DNA from: Caprella mutica
Lineage: Eukaryota; Arthropoda; Malacostraca; Amphipoda; Caprellidae
Direction of reading: 5' to 3'
NCBI GenBank assembly: GCA_947561585.1
Contig: CANNZV010001833.1
Location: 62,001-126,000, forward strand
DNA length: 64,000 bases
The translations under genes and the position numbers were made by a program. A model generated the notes under the pieces. It did not search any database. It was not told the origin of the DNA and worked only from the letters and a program-made list of their open reading frames with translations. Below are positions 19,683-31,152 of this stretch, piece by piece (the stretch's first letter is position 1; each line of letters starts with the position of its first letter).

Positions 19683-21179
19683 ATGGCAAAGATGCAGAGA
19701 ACACCAACAAAGAAGAGTGAGATAACGGAGTGGTCGGTGGTGGAAGCGGAGTGGATGGATGGTGAAAAAGTAGAAGATATGTCTAAGGTGTGGGAAATAA
19801 AAGATTGTGATAGGGAGATGTGTAAGATTTGCACTCGAAGAGTGAATAGTGGGGAGATGGGATTGATATGTGATTTGTGTGGCTAGTGGCACCTTGCTGG
19901 GTGTGAGAAGGTGGGTAAGAAAGATTATGAGATGATAAGTAAGATAGGGGATAAGGGAATGTGGTACTGTCAGGGATGTAAAGGGGTTGAAGGTAAAATG
20001 AAGAAAGAGAATACGAAATATAAGATGGAAATTGGGGAAATGAACAAGAAGAATAAGGACCTAAAACAAGAGATTAGTAAAATAATGGAGGAATTTGGGG
20101 GAGTAGAGGAAAGATGTACGTAGGAAGATGACAGAGGAGTTACTGGTGAATTTGAAGGAAGAGATGGTAGACAGTATGAAGAAAGCTATGAATAAGATGA
20201 GGAGTGAATGTGATGAGAAGATCAGAATGGAGAAGAAACAGATAGAAGAGTTGAAGAGGGTTGTAGAAAGTAGGAACTCGGTAGGAAGTCAGGGAGAGGG
20301 AGCGGAGAGAGAAAACACCAAAAAAATGGATAATATCAGAAGCGTTATCGAGGATGTAAAAAAGAAGTGCAGCGATGAATGGAATAGAAACAAAATAGAA
20401 ATTGATAACCTGAAAAGTGCCATAGGAAGTGGGACGGAGATGGTGAACCAGCTAGAGAAAGTGAGAGAGGAAATGGAGAATTTAAAGATTGAAATAGCAA
20501 GTATTGGAGTAGAGGAGATGGGAGTGGAAAGAGGAATCAAGGGGGGAAAGATAGAGGAGATAGAGATGAAACTGGAAGATCTGGAAAAAGAGAAAAAGAA
20601 GAAAAAATGTAGTGATATTTAATCTTACAGAGTTGGACAAACAGGAGCCAAATGAACGGTACAAGGAAGATGAGAGCAGTTGCAGGAAAATACTAGAAGA
20701 GTTAGACATAGTAGAAATAAAATTGGTGAACATGATTAGATCGGTCAAGAGGATTGAAAATGGTAGTGGCACCCGACCACTCTTAGTTAAGTTGGGTAGT
20801 GACTAGTGAGGAGGATAGAAATGAGATACTGTATGTGACAAAGAGATTGAGAAATTCTACGAGATTTAGGAATGTGTACATAAATAGAGACATGACGGCG
20901 AATGAAAGGGAGAGTGATAGGAAGTTGAGGGAGAAATTGAAGGAGAGAAGAAATGCAGAGGAGGGTGTTACATTTGTAATAAGAAAGAGGAGAGTGGTTA
21001 GGATTGAGAGGGAGGAGGAAGACAGAAGAAATAGCAATGAAGCGATGGATGGAATCAGACCTAAAGTAAGGGGAAACCAGCAAAATTTTCAGGGAAGAAT
21101 GAGAGGAGGTTATGGGGACAGGGGAGGGGGAGCGTCAGGGGGTTACCTGAGGGGAGCAGGAGTGAGGGGGAGGTATTGA
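19683..21179 (+). pseudogene. LINE family A ORF1: PHD-type finger, coiled coil, C-terminal RNA-binding-like domain
   Basis: The ATG at 19683 opens a frame with CKICTRRVNSGEMGLICDLC, then a TAG (19884-19886) just before WHLAGC and, further on, WYCQGC. The Cys/His spacing is that of a PHD finger, known in ORF1 of several LINE clades. After it come long Lys/Glu-rich heptad-like stretches (20000-20610), then a segment with RPLLVKL, RLRNSTRFRNVYINRDMT and LKERRNAEEG that resembles the ORF1 C-terminal domain of CR1/L2-type LINEs. Frame changes near 20105, 20615 and 20800, and the early TAG, show it is dead. A Gly/Arg-rich tail precedes the stop at 21177. Confidence 0.75.
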
Positions 21180-21990
21180 GGGGTGCTATGTGTATAAGAA
21201 TAATGAATAAGCAGGGATTAAGTATTGGAAAAAGTACAGAAATATTTGATATGATAAATGAGAACATGTTGATGTTTCTAACGGAAACTCAGAAGAAGGT
21301 GGATGATGTTAGGCTGGAGGGAGGAATAAAGGTGTGGCAAAGTATGAGGGAGATGCAGTATAGAAAGGGAGGTGGACTCATGTGTGCATACAAGGAGAAT
21401 GATAGTATAGATCTGGAGAAGAAAGAGACTATATATAAGAGCAGGGACATATTGCATTTGAGGGGAAACATTGAAAAGTTGAAAATTACAGTGGTACTTA
21501 TGTATACCTGAGGACAGGAAATGATGTGGAGATGGAGTTGTTTAACGAGGAAATTATCAGGGAGTGTGAGGTGATTGTGAGATGGATTGGGGATGAGGAG
21601 GGAGTTTTGGTGCTTGGTGATTTTAATGATCATCTCGGCTACTTAGGTTACCAGGTGGAAAACCGAAACGGATGATTAGTAAGCAACTTTATAGAGAGAT
21701 GTGACCTGATTCTGCTAAATTGTGATGAAAGGTGTGAGGGGACTTACACGTGGGAGAGAGCTGATCAGAAAAGTGCTATTGACTTGGTGATGACGAACGA
21801 GATACTGTATGGGAGATTTATGGAGATGAAAATTGATGAAGGCATGGAAGTGGTGGAATTTTCGGACCATTGTGCGGTTGATACTTACATGAGAATAGGT
21901 GCTAGAGAGGAGAAGCGGGAGACTGGGGAGTGGCAATAGGCAAGTTATTTCAAGTTTACGGAAGAAAGAAGTGAAAGGTTTAAAGGTGGA
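21176..21990 (+). pseudogene. LINE family A ORF2 endonuclease, copy 1
   Basis: Apurinic-endonuclease-type domain in pieces: NMLMFLTETQKKV, GGGLMCAYKEND, then after a one-base shift near 21505 VLVLGDFNDHLGYLGYQ, TYTWERADQKSAIDLVMTNE and VEFSDHCAVDTY. The GDFN, DLVMTN and SDH motifs are the conserved endonuclease motifs. TGA and TAG codons interrupt it, and the frame is cut at the junction with copy 2. Confidence 0.75.
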
Positions 21991-22254
21991 GGAATTGAAG
22001 GAGAGAAGAAATGCGGAGGAGGGTGCTACGTTTGTTATAAGAAAGAGAAAAGTGGTTAGAATTGAGAGAGAGGATGAGGAAGAAGATAGAAGAAATAACA
22101 TTGAAGTGAGGGGTGGGGTCAGACCTAAAGTAAGAGGAAACCAGCAAAATTTTCATGGGAGGATGCAAGGGGGAGATGAGGGTGTGAGGGGGAGAGCCGC
22201 GGGGGGTTACCTAAGAGGTGCGAGAGCAGAGGTGAGAGGGAGGCGCTCAGAGAT

Positions 22255-25200
22255 GTGATGTGCGTAAGACTGATGAATGTGCAGAGGTTGAGTAGGGTGA
22301 AGAGCTCAGAGATATTTGACATGGTAAATGGGAACATGCTGATGTTTTTAACTGAGTCTCAGAAGAAGGTGGATGATATTTGGTTGGAGGGAGGAATGGG
22401 GGTGTGGCAAAGTATGAGGGAGATGCAGGATAGAAAGGGAGGAGGGCTCATGTGTGTATATAGAGAAAGTGATGATATAGATTTGGAGAAGAGGGAGACA
22501 ATCAGCAGAGACTTATTGCATTTAAGGGGAAGCATTGGTAAGCTTAAAATTACAGTGGTGTTGGTTTATTTGAGGACGGGTAATGAAGTAGAGGTAGAGG
22601 TATTTAATAGGGGAATCATTCTGGAGTGTGAAACAATAGTGGGGGAGGTTGGGGATGGGGAGGGTGTTTGTTGCTTGGTGACTTAAATGGCCATCTGGGT
22701 TATTTAGGTTACCAGGAAGAGAATAGAAATGGGAGACTAATAAATAACTTTTTGGAGAAATGTGACTTGATTTTACTGAACTGCGATGAGAAATGTGAAG
22801 GGACTTACACCTGGGAGAGAGGAGAGCAGAGGAGTGCAATTGATCTAGTAATGACAAATGAGATACTGTTTGGGAGATTTGTGGAGATGAAAGTGGATGA
22901 AGGCAGGGAGGTGGTGGAGTTCTCAGACCATTGTGTGGTGGACACTTATTTTTGGATGGGGGTGAAGGAGGAGGGGCAGGAGACTGATCATTGGCATGAA
23001 GCAAACTATTACAAGTTCGCTGAAGAAAGGAGTGAAAATTTTAAAGCTGGAGTTGAGGAGGAGTTATCAGGGATGAGAGAGATGAGCATAGAAGCAGTGA
23101 ATGGCATTATGAAGAGTGTAGCAGAGAGAACGCTTAGGGCAAAGTATAGGAGAAGAGTCGAGAAGAATGGGAGGATTGAGCAGCCATGGATGAATGACAT
23201 GATAAGGGATGAAATCAAGAAAAGAAGAAAGCTGAATAAGGAACATAGGAACTGGAGGGGGGTGGAGGGAAGGGAGGAAGTGTGGGGGAGATATGTGGGG
23301 CAGAAGGAGAGAGTGACACAGTTGATAGCGGGAGAGATGAGACAACATGAGGAGAGACTGGCTGAAGAAATAAAAGGAGGCAATAGAGGAAAAGTTCTGT
23401 GGGAAAGGATCAACAAACTGAGAGAGAAAGAAAATAAGAGAGAGGATCTGAAAATATATGACTTTGAAGGCAGAAAACTGGAAGGTGAAGAGATGAGGGA
23501 GGAGGTGAGAAATTTTTGGCAGGGCATTTACAAAATGCACCCAAACAGAATGGAGGAAGTGTGGACTGAGGAGGCCAGGGTGATATATGAGGAGGATTTG
23601 GAGCTGAGAAGGAGACAGGAGAGAGAAGAGCTAAGGCATGAGGGTCCTATTTTGCCGAGAATTGTGTTGAATCCCTATAGACATATGAAAGTGTTGGATG
23701 TGGAAATAAACAAGGAGGAGATAGGAAGAATCATTGGAAAGTTGAAAAATAGGAAAGCAGGAGGAGGAGATGGAATGAAACCAGAAATGTACAAAATATT
23801 GGGAAAAAGTGAAGTGTTTTTGGAGGGAGTGGAGGGCAGTTTTAGGAGAGTGCTGGAGACAGGGGAGATACCGGAGAGCTGGAAGAGATCGAGGACTGTA
23901 ATGATAAGGAAAAAGAGAAAACCAACAGTGGCGGACCTCAGACCGATTGCAATGACTGATATATCCTATATAATTTTGATGGCAGTATTGAGGGACCGGA
24001 TTGAAGAACAGATTGGTAGGAATGGAATGAAGAGGGATGAGCAGGTGGGGTTTACAACTGGAGGCATGATAGCGGACAATTTGTTCATACTGCAGCAGTA
24101 TGTGCATGAGACATACAGAAGGAGAGAGGAGCTGGTTCTGGTGGCGATTGACTTCAGGAAAACATACGATTCGATAAAGAGAGAGGCGGTGTTGGAGGTG
24201 CTGAAGGAGTATAGGATTGACGGAAGAGTGATAGATTTGTTTACGAGGGTGTACTGAATTGATAGTACTATAGTGGAGTTTGGAGGAGTCGAAGATTTGG
24301 AGATGGAGGTGCAGAGTGGGATCCGACAGGGGTGTACAGCATCAACTGTCCTGTTCAAGCTGATCACTTTCAAAATGATAGAAGCTCTGAGAGGGAAGAT
24401 AAGTGGTGTGCAGGTGGGGGAGGTGAGGGTGAGAAGTCTGTTCTATGAAGATGATGGGTTGTTGGTGTGTAGAAGTGTGGTGGAGGCGGAGGAGGGAATA
24501 GAGGAGCTGATGAGAGTGGCAAGAGGTTATGGCCTAGAAGTGAATACTGAGAAGAGTCAGTGCTTGTTGTACAATGTGAGAGATGAGGTGGGAGAAGTTG
24601 GAGGGATGTAAGTGGTTGAAGAAATTAGGTACCTTGGAGTGAAGGTTATGAACAGGAGAAATATGTTTGAGGGACACAGGAAAGACATGGTTAATAGAGC
24701 TAAATTGATGAGCAACCTGACATATTCGGTGATTGAGAGGAGCTGCCATAAAGTGCTGGTAGGGAAGAGTTATTGAAGGGAGTGGTTCTGCCGAGGGTCT
24801 TGTATGGTGCGGAGGTGGTCGGATTGAGGGTTAAAGAGATGGATAGTATCCAGAGGCAAGAAAATGCTGCAATGAGGAGGATGTTGGGAGCGAGCAGAGG
24901 TGTGGCGGTGGCTGGGATGAGGGGAGATGTGGGAATTAGTACAGTGAGGAGCAGAGTGGCCAGGGGGAGACTACATTAGTATATGAGGAGAGTAGAACAG
25001 GGAGATAATGAGATGCTGAGGAGAGTGATGGGAGTAGCTAAAAGGAGGGGAAGTGAATGGGTGAAGGAGACAAGGAAGTGTATGAATTGGGCAGATATTG
25101 AGGAGGAGGAACTGAAAACCATGACGAAGGATGCGGTGAAGAGGAGAGTGGCTGATTAGGTGCATTGTGAGTGGATGGAGGAGATGGAGGAGGTATGGAG

Positions 25201-25518
25201 TCTAGGGTGTGGTTTGGAGCAAGGACAAGGAGTTTGAGGTTGGGATGCAGGAGGTGGGGTGATGGGAGTGTGGGGTGCAGGTTGTGTGGAGCGGAGAGAG
25301 AAGATGACGAGCATTTTTTGTTGGAGTGTGGGGTGCTGGAGAAGATAAGGAATGAGGCAGTTGAACTGCAGAGACCGAAAAAGGAGGATGTGGATGAGGT
25401 TGTTGGAGGGTTTCTGTTTGGAGATGTTGGAGGGAGAGAAAGAAGGAGGGTACTCTACAGGATGTGGAGAAGAAGGGAGAGAGGGGAGGCTGTGGTCGCG
25501 GGTGGTGTTGTGGAGTGA
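22255..25518 (+). pseudogene. LINE family A ORF2: endonuclease, reverse transcriptase, C-terminal zinc knuckle
   Basis: In order: endonuclease (MLMFLTESQKKV, LGDLNGHLGYLGY, TYTWERGEQRSAIDLVMTNE, SDHCVVDTY), linker, then RT with KNRKAGGGDGMKPEMY, LRPIAMTDISYIIL, AIDFRKTYDSI (motif A), GIRQGCTAS (motif B) and FYEDDG (motif C), a thumb-like region, and CRLCGAEREDDEHFLLEC (CCHC) at 25277-25333. Known role: nick the target and reverse-transcribe from the nick. The longest open piece is 22668-24257. Breaks: a one-base loss near 22667, TGA at 24255, TAA/TAG near 24608, 24777, 24977 and 25158. Not functional. Confidence 0.85.
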
Positions 25519-25519
25519 G

Positions 25520-25763
25520 GGTGTTGTGCTAGTGATAAGTTGTTAAGTGCTGATAAACTAAGATAAGTTCTAGTTATAAGTGTCTAGCATTAAGAAAATA
25601 AGCTAAGTGATAGTGTTAAGTGCTGAAAAGAAAAGAAATTTATATTAAAAATGAGTTTTTTTTCTCGTAATGGCAGAGGTATAAGCCTGAAAAAGAAAGT
25701 GAACTGGAGGACGGACCCGCTGAAAAGGGAATCTACGAAGAAACACCTTGACCTTGACCTTGG
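25520..25763 (+). repeat. LINE family A 3' untranslated region and tail
   Basis: Rich in AAGTGCTGATAA and GTGTTAAGTGC words, followed by the conserved tail (GGACCCGCTGAAAAGGGAAT, then ACGAAGAAACACC and CTTGAC repeats). The same module recurs at 27280-27594, which defines the family's 3' end. Confidence 0.7.
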
Positions 25764-25978
25764 AGGAGTTGACGGGACTAGGAGAGATGAACATGGAAGC
25801 ATTGAATGGCGTCATGAAAAGTGTAGCAGTGAGAACGCTGAGGGCAAAGAAGAGTAGAGAGGAATGGGAAGATTGGACACCCATGGATGAATGATCTGAT
25901 AAGAGAGGAGATTAAGAAGAGAAGAAGGCTGAACAAGGAACATAGGAATTGGAGGGCAAGGAGGAAGCACGGAGGAGG

Positions 25979-26970
25979 GGTAGCCGGTAAATTGCTCGAA
26001 AACAATTGCTCGAAAGACAATTGCTCGAAAACAATTGCTCGAAAAACAATTGCTCGAATGAACAATTGCTCGAAAGAACAATTGCTCGAAAGACAATTGC
26101 TCGAAAAACAATTGCTCGAACGAACAATTGCTCGAATGAACAATTGCTCGAATTATCAAATTGCTCGAATTAACAAAATTGCTCGAATTATAAAATTGCA
26201 CAGTTTTCGATTTTATAAAAGTCAGTTATTCATGAAGTGGAGTTGCACCTAACAATCCTTGTTTCTTTTTAGTAATTGATCATTAATCATTCTACAAATG
26301 ATTTTAATTATTACTCATTCTGCATAACCTTTTTCCTAGACCGCTTGTATAATCTCGTATGTAACATGTCAATTGGAATCATGTGGTGAATCACTACTAT
26401 TCATGTTTTTTTTTCATCATAAAACCCGAATACTTATTTATTACTAGCCTATCTGTATGTGGCACCTCAATAGGTGAAATAACTCAAAGATATGGCAGAG
26501 TTCAAATAAATTTAATTTTTTTTTCGAGTTTTATGATAAAAAAACATGAATAGTAGTGATTCACCACATGATTCCAATTGACATGTTACATGCGAGATGA
26601 CTGAACCGGTCTAAAAAAAGGTTATGCAGAATGAGTAATAATTAAAATCATTTATAGAATGATTAATGATCAATTACTAAAAACAAACAAGGATTGTTAA
26701 GTGCAGCTCCACTTCATGAATAACTGACTTTTGTAAAATCGAAAACTGTGCAATTTTATAATTCGAGCAATCTAGTTCATTCGAGCAATTTGATAATTCG
26801 AGCAATTGTTCATTCGAGCAATTGTTCGTTCGAGCAATTGTTTTTCGAGCAATTGTCTTTCGAGCAATTGTTCTTTCGAGCAATTGTTCATTCGAGCAAT
26901 TGTTTTTCCAGCAATTGTTTTCGAGCAATTGTCTTTCGAGCAATTGTTTTCGAGCAATTTACCTAGAACC
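25979..26970. mobile_element. Foldback element 1: about 450-bp inverted arms with CAATTGCTCGAA arrays, 8-bp duplication
   Basis: GGAGGAGG flanks both sides (25971-25978, 26971-26978). Each arm starts with GGT, six variable bases and GGTAAATTGCTCG, has about a dozen CAATTGCTCGAA units of 13-16 bp, then unique sequence that is also inverted (GTCAGTTATTCATGAAGTGG / CCACTTCATGAATAACTGAC; ATTCATGTTTTTTTT / its inverse). Only about 80 bp in the middle (near 26435-26515) are unpaired. It interrupts LINE copy 3. Open frames here are repeat translations. Confidence 0.9.
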
Positions 26971-27283
26971 GGAGGAGGTATGGGGAGCAGAAAGTGAGGG
27001 TGGCCCATTTGATATCTGGAGAAATGAAGCTGCATGAGAAGAGACAGGCACAGGAAATTAAAAGTGGCAACAGAGGAAGAGATCTCTGAGAGAGGATTAA
27101 TAAGTTGAGAGGAATAGACAGGAAGAAAGAAGACTTGAAGATTTACAGTGTGGAGGGGAAGAGATTGGAGGGAGGAGAGGTGAGGGAGGAAGTAGTGGAT
27201 TTCTGACAGGGAATATACAAATTGCATCCGAACAGAATGGGAGAAATGTGTGAAGACGATCTAGTACTAAGAAGAAGTGATGA

Positions 27284-27420
27284 GTGTAGTTTTAAGTGTT
27301 AGTGCTAAGTGTAGTTTTAAGTGTTAGTGCTAAGTGTAGTTTTAAGGATTAGTGCTAAGTGTAAAGTTAAGTGTTGGTACTGAGAGAAAAATTAAGTATC
27401 ACTACTAAGTGAAAAATTAA
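27284..27420 (+). repeat. 25-bp tandem repeat in LINE 3' region
   Basis: About four units containing TAAGTGTAGTTTTAAGTGTT and AGTGC, decaying to the right. Part of LINE copy 3's 3' module. Confidence 0.8.
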
Positions 27421-27633
27421 GTGTAAGTGCTTTATGATAAGTTTAGAAATAAGTGAAAATTGATAATGAAATAAGTTTAGGATCTTTCTTTTTGTGGTGT
27501 CAGAGGTGAATACCTGAACTAGAAGTAAGGAGGACTGACCCGCTGAAAAGGGTATCAACGAAGCTACATCTTGATCTTGATCTTGGTGAAAAAAATGTAG
27601 AATTATTGAACATGGTCGAAAATGTAGAACTGT

Positions 27634-30333
27634 TTGATATTTCGTAACGTACTTACCTATATTTGTGTTTCGCATGATTTTGTTGAATGTGCATTGGTTG
27701 ATGCGGAGATGGGAAGGAAGAAGATTCTTGTTGGGTGCATTTATAGACCGCCTCATGGCCACTTACAATCATTTTTGGATTTCATAGATAATATGATTGG
27801 TTCCATTGTCATGTCTCGGTATGATGAAATTTTTATGTGTGGCGATTTTAACATTAATCTGTTATTAGGTGATTTAAACTGTAATTCGTTCACAAGTTGT
27901 ATGCAGTCTAATTCTCTTATTCCCGTTATATCCAAGCCAACAAGAGTTACTAATAATTCTTTTTCATTGATTGATAACATTTTTTCATATTCAGTGTCAG
28001 ATCTCTTGTCTGGTATTTTGACAACATGTTTATCTGATCATTATTCAGTATTTTGCATAAAAAATAATTTCGTGGACATACCCCAAGTTTTACCAACCTA
28101 TGTTTCTTATAGGCTACTTAGCGATAGAACTAGTGAATCATTTCGCCACATGATATGTTCTTGTGATTTCTCTGAAGTAATCTCAAATTCCAATGTCGAT
28201 GAATCTGTTGAACTATTTGACAAGTTATTGTTAGACAACTATAATAGATGTGTACCAGTTATCCGTAAGTGCGTATCATACAAATCTAAGTTAAAACCAT
28301 GGATTAATTCTGAAATTATCAGGGATATTAAAAAAAGACAGAATTATTATATACTTATGAAGAACGGTAGAGTTAGCTTTAGAGAGTACAAGAGATTTCG
28401 AAATTATGTAACAGGTAAAATTAGAGCGTCCAGGAAATCTTATTATAATAGGAAATTTGACGAATATAGGGGAAATATAAAAAATACATGGAATTTGATT
28501 AATTCAATAATTGGTAAGAGATTTAAGTCGGACTTTACCTCCATGCTAATCTCAAGTAACAATGCAACTTATAATGATCCGGTAATGATTAGTAATTTGT
28601 TTAATTCACACTTTGCATCAGTAGGATATAATATTGCTAATTCTATTCATTCAAATGTCAATGATCATGTTAAGTACTTAAATGGTAATTATCCGAATTC
28701 TTTCTTTTTTCTGCCAACAACTACTGAAATTGTATCTCAGATAATTAGAAAATTGAAAAATAAAAAACCTGATTTATATCAATTTCCTGTGCGGCTGTTG
28801 AAAGAAAATTGTGATATATTGTCTCCTATTATAGTTGATCTTGTTAATAAATCTCTTGTTAATGGTGTATTTCCCGATTTGTACAAGTTAGCTAGAGTTG
28901 TACCAATACCGAAGGGTGGGGACTTGAAGGAGCTCAACAATTATCGACCAATTTCTGTTCTTAATGTGTTTAGTAAGATTTTTGAGAAAGTTATCCACCG
29001 TCAAGTAGTCCATTATTGTAACGTGTTTAATATATTGTGTAACGAGCAATTTGGATTCAGAGCTGGGAGGTCTACGACTAGCGCTTTGTTGAATCAATAC
29101 CAGTATATGGTTAATAATCTTGACCAGGATAATATTGTCTTCTCAATATTTTTAGATTTTCGCAAAGCATTTGATTGTGTGGACCACTCTGTTCTGCTCT
29201 CTAAGTTGTCTCACTATGGTATAAGGGGAGTGGCCTTGAAATGGTTCGAGTCATATCTTGTCAACAGAAAACAGTACGTGAGAGTTTGTAATACTAATTC
29301 TAGTTTCAAAATTCTGACTCACGGTGTCCCAGAAGGATCAACACTCGGGCCCCTCCTCTTCCTACTCTATATAAATGACCTGCCAAATTGTACTAGATTT
29401 TTTAAGTATGTACTTTTTTCTGACGATAGTACATTGTCGTGCCCATTTGATAGAAAAGATATTGATGCTTTTGTAGGAAATATGAACAACGAACTTGCTC
29501 ACATAAAGAAGTGGCTTGATGCAAATAAAATTGCTGTTAATATTGATAAAACTAAGTTCATTCCATTTTCGTACAGAGGAGAAATTATTGTACCTGATGT
29601 GGTAATGGGAGGTGAAATTATTGAGAGAGTGGACTGTATTAAATTTCTAGGAGTAATATTTGACAGCAAATTGTCCTTCTCTTCCCACATTGAATTTATT
29701 TGTTCTAAAATGTCTAAAACTATTGGTATTATCGGTAAGATTAGGCACATTCTCCCTTTCCATGTGTTGAAACTTTTGTATTCCTCTCTAATTGATCCTG
29801 TTAATAGATATGCTATAGAGGTTTGGTATTCTGCTCCACTCTATTTGAAAAATAAGTTAGTTATTTTACAGAAAAAAGCTATTCGAATAATAAATAATAA
29901 AACATATGATTACCATACTACCTCTCTATTTCTTAGTTCTAAAATATTAAAACTGGATGATCTATTCGAATATTTGTCTGTGTGCTATTTACATAAAACA
30001 CTGTTTAGTAACCACAATGAAGAACTGCATGCATTTCTCTCTTTTAGAGGTTCAGTTCACTCCATCGGTACAAGAAATGTTGGTGAACTTTGTTTACCAT
30101 TCTATCGTAAATCTAGGAGTCAGAATTCATTTTTGTACACTAGTATTAAATTGTGGAATGCCTTGCCTCTTGATTTGCGAAGTGAACAATCCATAAATAG
30201 GTTCTGTTCGGTGACCGATGTACAAGGCTTCATTATTTGTAAAGTACAACATTTAGTTGTGCTTCTTGTGCATGCTACGCATTATCTCCTTTGTGATCCT
30301 TTAATGTGTAATGTTATGTATTTGGAAATATAA
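27634..30333 (+). pseudogene. CR1/Jockey-like LINE ORF2, 5' truncated but openly readable (899 codons)
   Basis: The frame opens without a credible ATG and lacks the first endonuclease motifs, so the copy is 5' truncated. Endonuclease remainder: GCIYRPPHG, IFMCGDFNINLL (about residues 66-77), SLIDNIFSYS, LSDHYSVF. RT: RVVPIPKGGDLKELNNYRPI, FGFRAGRSTTSALL, IFLDFRKAFDCVDH (catalytic Asp near 510), GVPEGSTLGPLLFLLYINDL, FSDDSTL (about 595-601; Ala of the usual FADD replaced by Ser), FLGVIFDSKLSFSSHI, then the C-terminal region ending near SIKLWNALPLDLRSEQSIN. No stop or frameshift interrupts 2.7 kb, so it was inserted fairly recently. It belongs to a different family from the LINEs just upstream. 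Confidence 0.85.
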
Positions 30334-30652
30334 AACTTCTTTTGTATAAGTAGTGATGATAAACTGAGAAGAATTTTTTTTAACAATTAAAAGTCAGTTC
30401 CTTATAAGTGTACTCAAGAAGTTGCTTTTGTATTGATTAAACTTTTACTTGTATATCATTGTATTGATGATTGTTATATACTTATCGTGTGTTTAAATAG
30501 GATGCCCTTAAAGCCTCGTAGCTTACCGGGCCCTCTTTCAAATTTTTAATGAATTTTCCCTGTATTGATAGATGGAGTAGGAGAGACTAACCCGACTCTT
30601 CTACTTCTTTGTAAGGGTTTTTTGAGGAAATAAATAAATAAATAAAAATTTA
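30334..30652 (+). mobile_element. 3' untranslated region and tail of the CR1/Jockey-like LINE
   Basis: Contains GCCTCGTAGCTTACCGGGCC and GAGACTAACCCGACTCTTCT, and ends in AAATAAATAAATAAATAA (30628-30646), a short-unit 3' tail usual for CR1/L2/Jockey-type LINEs. Confidence 0.7.
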
Positions 30653-31152
30653 TAGCTTTAAAGGTCTTCTTCAGGCTTCAAGAAAAACAATTCAAAATGT
30701 TATAGAACTAATTGGTACCTATAGAATTACATTGGTCAGCAAACTTCATAAAATTCAGTTCACTATCCATTTCAGTATGTACAGGAAAATCCCTTGCAGT
30801 GGACGATCTATGAATGGACACTCTCTAAAAGGACAAAAATTGTCCGTTCTACCGGACTGAAGCTCGCTACAACTACTCTTAAAATAATATGGTTTAAAAG
30901 GATAGTAAAGTCAAAATCAAACAATCATCAAATTGGTTTTAAATCGATTCAGAATATTTAATTATGTAATATTTGAATTCTCGTTTAATTTTATAATTTT
31001 CATATAAAAAGTATATAGTGAAATTAGCGACACCTAGCGGAAGCATTTGCAGTTTGCACTCATTAATATGTACGTGAGTATGTTTCTTGCTTTCATAATA
31101 ATTTTTATGCACTAATTAGGTTTTGTTTGCGTCAAAATGATGAAAAGATTAA
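30653..31152. other. Non-coding stretch
   Basis: No gene. At 30776-30870 a fragment with AAAGGACAAAAATTGTCCGT and TCTACCGGACTG resembles 38140-38215 (AAAGGACAAAAATTGTTCGT), so it is a decayed dispersed element. Confidence 0.4.

Larger units (their letters stand above)
19370..21990 (+). mobile_element. LINE family A, copy 1 (degraded, 3' part missing)
   Basis: Runs from the leader through ORF1 into the endonuclease part of ORF2, then stops abruptly near 21990 at the residues that correspond to FKAGVEEE of copy 2 (about 23045). The coding strand is strikingly purine-rich compared with the AT-rich surroundings. Many stops and frameshifts; not functional. Confidence 0.85.
21991..25763 (+). mobile_element. 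LINE family A, copy 2 (5' truncated in ORF1, 3' end present)
   Basis: Starts inside ORF1 at GAATTGAAGGAGAGAAGAAA, the same point as 20933 in copy 1, and continues through ORF2 to a 3' tail ending in repeats of CCTTGA (CACCTTGACCTTGACCTTGG at 25744-25763). The pre-tail word GACCCGCTGAAAAGGG is shared with copy 3 (27538 onward). Confidence 0.85.
25764..27594 (+). mobile_element. LINE family A, copy 3 (5' truncated, internal deletion, carries a foldback insertion)
   Basis: Begins directly after the tail of copy 2 with AGGAGTTGACGGGACTAGGA, equivalent to about 23057 in copy 2. It reads through MNDLIREEIKKRRRLNKEHR to 25978, is split by the foldback element, resumes at 26971 and continues to about 27255 (HPNRMGEM), then jumps to the 3' module (27280-27594, ending CATCTTGATCTTGATCTTGG). 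The RT domain is deleted. Confidence 0.8.

Noticed and set aside
23009..24373. Long minus-strand frames (158-172 codons) within the LINE
   Set aside because: Antisense shadows of the purine-rich LINE coding strand, which lacks stops on the opposite strand by composition.
25778..26252. Frames rich in SSNCF/RAIV repeats here and at 26677-27037
   Set aside because: They are translations of the CAATTGCTCGAA array of foldback element 1 in several frames.
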